Shown here piece after piece: positions 5,234 to 7,881 of a DNA stretch of 7,881 nt. The stretch's first letter is position 1, and every line of letters starts with the position of its first letter. The translations under genes were made by a program, and so were the position numbers. The notes beneath the pieces are model-generated. The model was not told the DNA's origin and made no database searches. It worked only from the letters and a program-made list of their open reading frames with translations. Source of the stretch: Streptosporangiaceae bacterium (GTDB lineage Bacteria > Actinomycetota > Actinomycetes > Streptosporangiales > Streptosporangiaceae); contig JASIBJ010000592.1 in the NCBI GenBank assembly GCA_030045215.1, forward strand, positions 1 through 7,881, in the 5' to 3' direction.

Positions 5234-6007
5234 ATGGGCAGGTCAAACAGCCCGGTCTACCTGCGGGTGCTCGAGGACCTGCGGATGCGGATCCGCGAGG
5301 GCATGCTTACGCCAGGTGCCAGGGTTCCTTCCCGTAACGCGATAATCGCCAGGTACGGCGTGGGCGAGACGGCCGCCAAGCACGCGTTACAGGTGCTCGC
5401 GACCGAGGGCCTGATCGAGGCGAGGGCCGGATCGGGCTCCTACGTGCGGCAGGTGCCCGCGCGGCAGTACCTGGAGCATGACCGGCTGCACTTCCCCGGC
5501 TCGCCGTTCGGGCTCGATGAGTCAGCGGGCCCCGGGGATCATGCGCCCCGGCTGGCCTGGGAGCACCAGACCGAGCACATCGCGCCCCCGCCCGCCGTCG
5601 CCAGGAGGCTCGGCGGAAGCGCGGCCGCGGTCTTAGTCACGGCGACCCGGTACCTGCTCATCGCCGACGGCGCTCCGGTACAGCTCGCGATCAGCTATGA
5701 GCCCGCTGGCCTGACCGAGGGCACCGCAGTCGCGCTACCAGAACAGGGACCGCTGGCCGGCCGCGGGGTGATCGAACGGATGCGGTCGATCGGAATCGAG
5801 GTGGATCAGGTGGTAGAAGAGCTGGGCGTCCGCCAGTCCCTGCTGGCCGAGGCCGACGCGCTCGCGCTCCCGCCGGGCGCCCCCGTGATCCACGTCGAGC
5901 GCGTGCACCTCAGCGGCGGCGACGCGGTCGAGACCGCCGACATCGTGATCCCCGCGGATCGCCTGAGGCTGCGGTACCGGTTCCACGTGCCCGGCGGGCC
6001 GGCGTGA
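5234..6007 (+). CDS. GntR-family transcriptional regulator, HutC subfamily (UTRA domain)
   Basis: A 257-residue one-component regulator. The winged helix-turn-helix spans about 6-73: YLRVLEDLRMRIREGMLTPG, then VPSRNAIIARYGVGETAAKHAL, then LATEGLIEARAGSGSYVR (wing). A UTRA effector domain follows at about 105-250, recognisable by the ATRYLLIADGAPVQLAISYEP strand pair (136-157), the EELGVRQSLLAEADALALPPGAPVIHVERV segment (195-224) and the IVIPADRLRLRYRF end (237-250). HutC-type members bind small metabolites such as sugar phosphates, amino acids or urocanate and release DNA. The recognition helix (GETAAKHAL) lacks the usual S/R-TVR residues, so its site may be atypical. The gene is divergent from the permease (271-bp gap) and 81 bp ahead of a GH38 mannosidase on the same strand; both are plausible targets. 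The effector is unknown. Confidence 0.93.
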   Translation: MGRSNSPVYLRVLEDLRMRIREGMLTPGARVPSRNAIIARYGVGETAAKHALQVLATEGLIEARAGSGSYVRQVPARQYLEHDRLHFPGSPFGLDESAGPGDHAPRLAWEHQTEHIAPPPAVARRLGGSAAAVLVTATRYLLIADGAPVQLAISYEPAGLTEGTAVALPEQGPLAGRGVIERMRSIGIEVDQVVEELGVRQSLLAEADALALPPGAPVIHVERVHLSGGDAVETADIVIPADRLRLRYRFHVPGGPA

Positions 6008-6044
6008 TCAGGCACGCCCCGTCCCCAGGGCCAGCACGGCCGTA

Positions 6045-6060
6045 AGCCGGGATCCGGGCT
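6045..6060. promoter_or_regulatory. Imperfect palindrome upstream of the mannosidase
   Basis: AGCC-G-GGATCC-G-GGCT is symmetric around a GGATCC core except for one G/G mismatch on each side. It ends 28 bp before the ATG at 6089, within the 81-bp gap after the GntR gene. It could be a binding site that gives the mannosidase separate control. Evidence is limited to the symmetry. Confidence 0.2.
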
Positions 6061-6088
6061 CACGCCGGAGCCGTGCGAGCATGGGGCC

Positions 6089-7881
6089 ATGCGGATAACC
6101 AGCGTCGACTCGACCGACGTGTTCAAGGGCAGCGCCGCACGGCCGCTGCAGGTAGTCAGGGTGGCGCTGGCCAACGTCGGCACCACCATGGCAGGCGAGG
6201 GCGACCGGGTCACCGTCACCGTCGACGGGCCGGCCGTGAGCACCCCCGAGCCAGTGGTGCTCAGTGGCGTGGCCCAGGGCGCGGCCGTCACGGCGGAGGT
6301 CGGAGTTGAGATCGCCGCGCCCGCGCAACCCGGTTCGACCAGGAACGTGCTGGCCACGGCGGCGGGTCCGGCCGGGACGACCGAGCTGGCCGGCGTGATC
6401 ACGGTCGCCGAGCCCGGCTGGGTCATGTGGATGGTCAGCCACTTCCACTACGACCCGGTGTGGTGGGACACACAGGGCCAGTTCCTCCAGACGCGGCTGC
6501 TGCTGCCGGACGAGCACGGCGAGATGCCCGAGGTGCGAACCGCCTTCGAGCTGGTCCGGCTGCATCTCGACGCGGCCAGGCGGGACCCCGATTACAAGTT
6601 CGTGCTCGCCGAGATCGACTACCTCAAGCCGCACTTCGACGCTCATCCGGAGGATCGCGCCGACCTGCTCGACTTCATCAAGGCCGGCCGGATCGAGCTG
6701 GTCGGCGGCACCTATAACGAGCCCAACACGAACCTCACGTGCGCCGAGTCCACCATCCGCAACGCCGTCTACGGCACCGCTTACCAGCGCGACGTGCTCG
6801 GTGCCGGTGCCAGCACCGACGGCGGCGCGGGCCCGGACCGCGGAGCGGCGCGGCGGCGCGGGCCGCGCACGGCGTGGATGCTGGATGCGTTCGGCTTCGA
6901 TCCCGGCTATCCGGGCCTGATGGCGGCGGCCGGCCTGACCGAGTCTTCCTGGGCGCGCGGCCCGTTCCACCAGTGGGGTCCCAACCGCTCAGCCGGCGAC
7001 AACCGGATGATGCAGTTCAGTACCGAATTCGAGTGGCTGTCTCCGGACGGGCACGGCCTGCTCACCAGCTACATGGCCAATCACTACTCGGCCGGGTGGC
7101 TGGCCGGCCACCATGCAAAGACCCTCGAGAAGGCCGAGGCGGACGCTTACCGGCAATTCAGCGAGCTGGCCCCGGTCGCCACGACTCGCAACGTGCTCCT
7201 GCCGGTCGGCGGTGATCACGTGATCCCGCCGCGCTGGGCCACCGAAATCCACCGCGACTGGAACGCGCGCTACCTCTGGCCGCGGTTCGTGACCGCGGTG
7301 CCCAGCGAGTTCTTCGCCGCCGTGCGGGCCGAGGCGAACGAGCGGGGCGTCTGGATCACGCCGCAGACCAGGGACATGAACCCGCTGTACACGGGCAAGG
7401 ACGTCACCTACATCGACACCAAGCAGGGCCAGCGCGCGGCCGAGACTGCCGTCCTGGACGGGGAGCGCCTGGCCACGCTCGCCTGGCTGGCCGGCGCGCG
7501 CTACCCGGCCGCGAGCCTGGACAAGGCCTGGCGTCAGCTCGTGTTCGGCGCGCACCACGACGCGATCACCGGCACTGAGGGCGATCAGGTGTACCTCGAC
7601 CTGCTTGGCGGCTGGCGTGAGGCCTGGGAACGGGGTGATTCAGCCCGGCGGGACGCTATCGCGCACCTGGCCGGGCTGGCCGACACGGCCAGCCTGGCGG
7701 GCGCCGGACCCGCCGGGCCGGCCGGCGGGCCGCAGCCGCTGGCGGTGGTGGTGGCGAACTCGCTGTCGGCAACCAGGACCGCGATGGCCACCGTACGGCT
7801 TGACCTGCCCGCCAACTGGCCGGCGTGGCTCGAACTGGCCGATGATGACGGCGCTCCGGTCCGGTTCCTGGTCGAGGGCGT
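6089..7881 (+). CDS. Glycoside hydrolase family 38 alpha-mannosidase (partial, C-terminus off the right edge)
   Basis: A zinc-dependent retaining alpha-mannosidase; 597 residues are visible and the frame continues past the edge. Residues 1-110 form a Val/Thr/Gly-rich, probable beta-sandwich N-terminal domain. The catalytic domain opens with SHFHYDPVWW, providing zinc ligands H120 and D122. AWMLDAFGFDPGYPG holds D266, by family analogy both nucleophile and zinc ligand. GAHHDAITGT supplies the fourth ligand, H490. ELVGGTYNEPN (203-213) and SSWARGPFHQWGP are also typical. No signal peptide is visible, so it likely acts in the cytoplasm on imported mannosides or on glycan turnover. The start has no good ribosome binding site; GAGCAT lies 6 nt upstream. 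Oddities are a Gly/Ala/Arg-rich insert at about 239-260 and Phe270 where the related FGHD/FGHS motif has His. It is likely co-transcribed with, or separately regulated by, the preceding GntR gene. Confidence 0.93.
   Translation, partial: MRITSVDSTDVFKGSAARPLQVVRVALANVGTTMAGEGDRVTVTVDGPAVSTPEPVVLSGVAQGAAVTAEVGVEIAAPAQPGSTRNVLATAAGPAGTTELAGVITVAEPGWVMWMVSHFHYDPVWWDTQGQFLQTRLLLPDEHGEMPEVRTAFELVRLHLDAARRDPDYKFVLAEIDYLKPHFDAHPEDRADLLDFIKAGRIELVGGTYNEPNTNLTCAESTIRNAVYGTAYQRDVLGAGASTDGGAGPDRGAARRRGPRTAWMLDAFGFDPGYPGLMAAAGLTESSWARGPFHQWGPNRSAGDNRMMQFSTEFEWLSPDGHGLLTSYMANHYSAGWLAGHHAKTLEKAEADAYRQFSELAPVATTRNVLLPVGGDHVIPPRWATEIHRDWNARYLWPRFVTAVPSEFFAAVRAEANERGVWITPQTRDMNPLYTGKDVTYIDTKQGQRAAETAVLDGERLATLAWLAGARYPAASLDKAWRQLVFGAHHDAITGTEGDQVYLDLLGGWREAWERGDSARRDAIAHLAGLADTASLAGAGPAGPAGGPQPLAVVVANSLSATRTAMATVRLDLPANWPAWLELADDDGAPVRFLVEG

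Noticed and set aside
6001..6018. GGCGTG-N6-CACGCC hairpin over the GntR stop codon as a terminator
   Set aside because: Only 6 bp, no T-run, and the next gene on the same strand follows 81 bp later; too weak to call.
6008..6970. 320-residue open frame on the minus strand
   Set aside because: Antisense to the GH38 gene, whose frame carries all four zinc ligands; the minus frame is a GC-driven shadow.

Overview
The window is very GC-rich, chromosomal-looking DNA from a high-GC actinobacterium. The basis for this is dense G/C third positions with long antisense shadow frames, an actinobacterial-type Lgt with a Gly/Ser/Ala tail, a PRC-barrel/DUF2382 protein, a HutC-type GntR regulator, and a mixture of Shine-Dalgarno and leaderless-looking starts. 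A relative of Streptosporangiales or Thermomonosporaceae is a guess. I saw no rRNA, tRNA, CRISPR array, integrase or transposase.

Left part (1-1800): the lgt gene (prolipoprotein diacylglyceryl transferase, minus strand) runs off the left edge. It is divergent from a small SAM-dependent O-methyltransferase gene (plus strand, 1086-1742). The 153 bp between them hold -10-like hexamers close to both starts and a perfect 8-bp inverted repeat. A strong 12-bp-stem hairpin follows the methyltransferase and separates it from the convergent next gene.

Middle part (1832-3480): a PRC-barrel/DUF2382 protein on the minus strand, with an 18-fold alternating Gln-X linker and a possible stress-sigma promoter. 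A 449-bp non-coding gap follows, then a small VOC (glyoxalase/bleomycin-resistance fold) protein on the plus strand.

Right part (3499-7881): an APC-superfamily amino-acid permease (minus strand) is divergent from a GntR/HutC-family regulator with a UTRA domain (plus strand). The regulator is followed after 81 bp by a GH38 alpha-mannosidase that runs off the right edge. The arrangement suggests a local regulon in which the GntR protein, sensing a small metabolite, controls the permease and perhaps the mannosidase. Several dyads in the 271-bp permease/regulator gap are operator candidates. The pairing of an amino-acid-type carrier with a mannosidase is unusual, but whether they share a function is inference.

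I did not find a clearly new multi-gene system. The most noteworthy signals are the starts lacking Shine-Dalgarno sequences that share a TANNNT box 7-8 nt before the ATG, the inverted repeat at 1039-1061, the Gln-X linker, and the permease/regulator/mannosidase neighbourhood.
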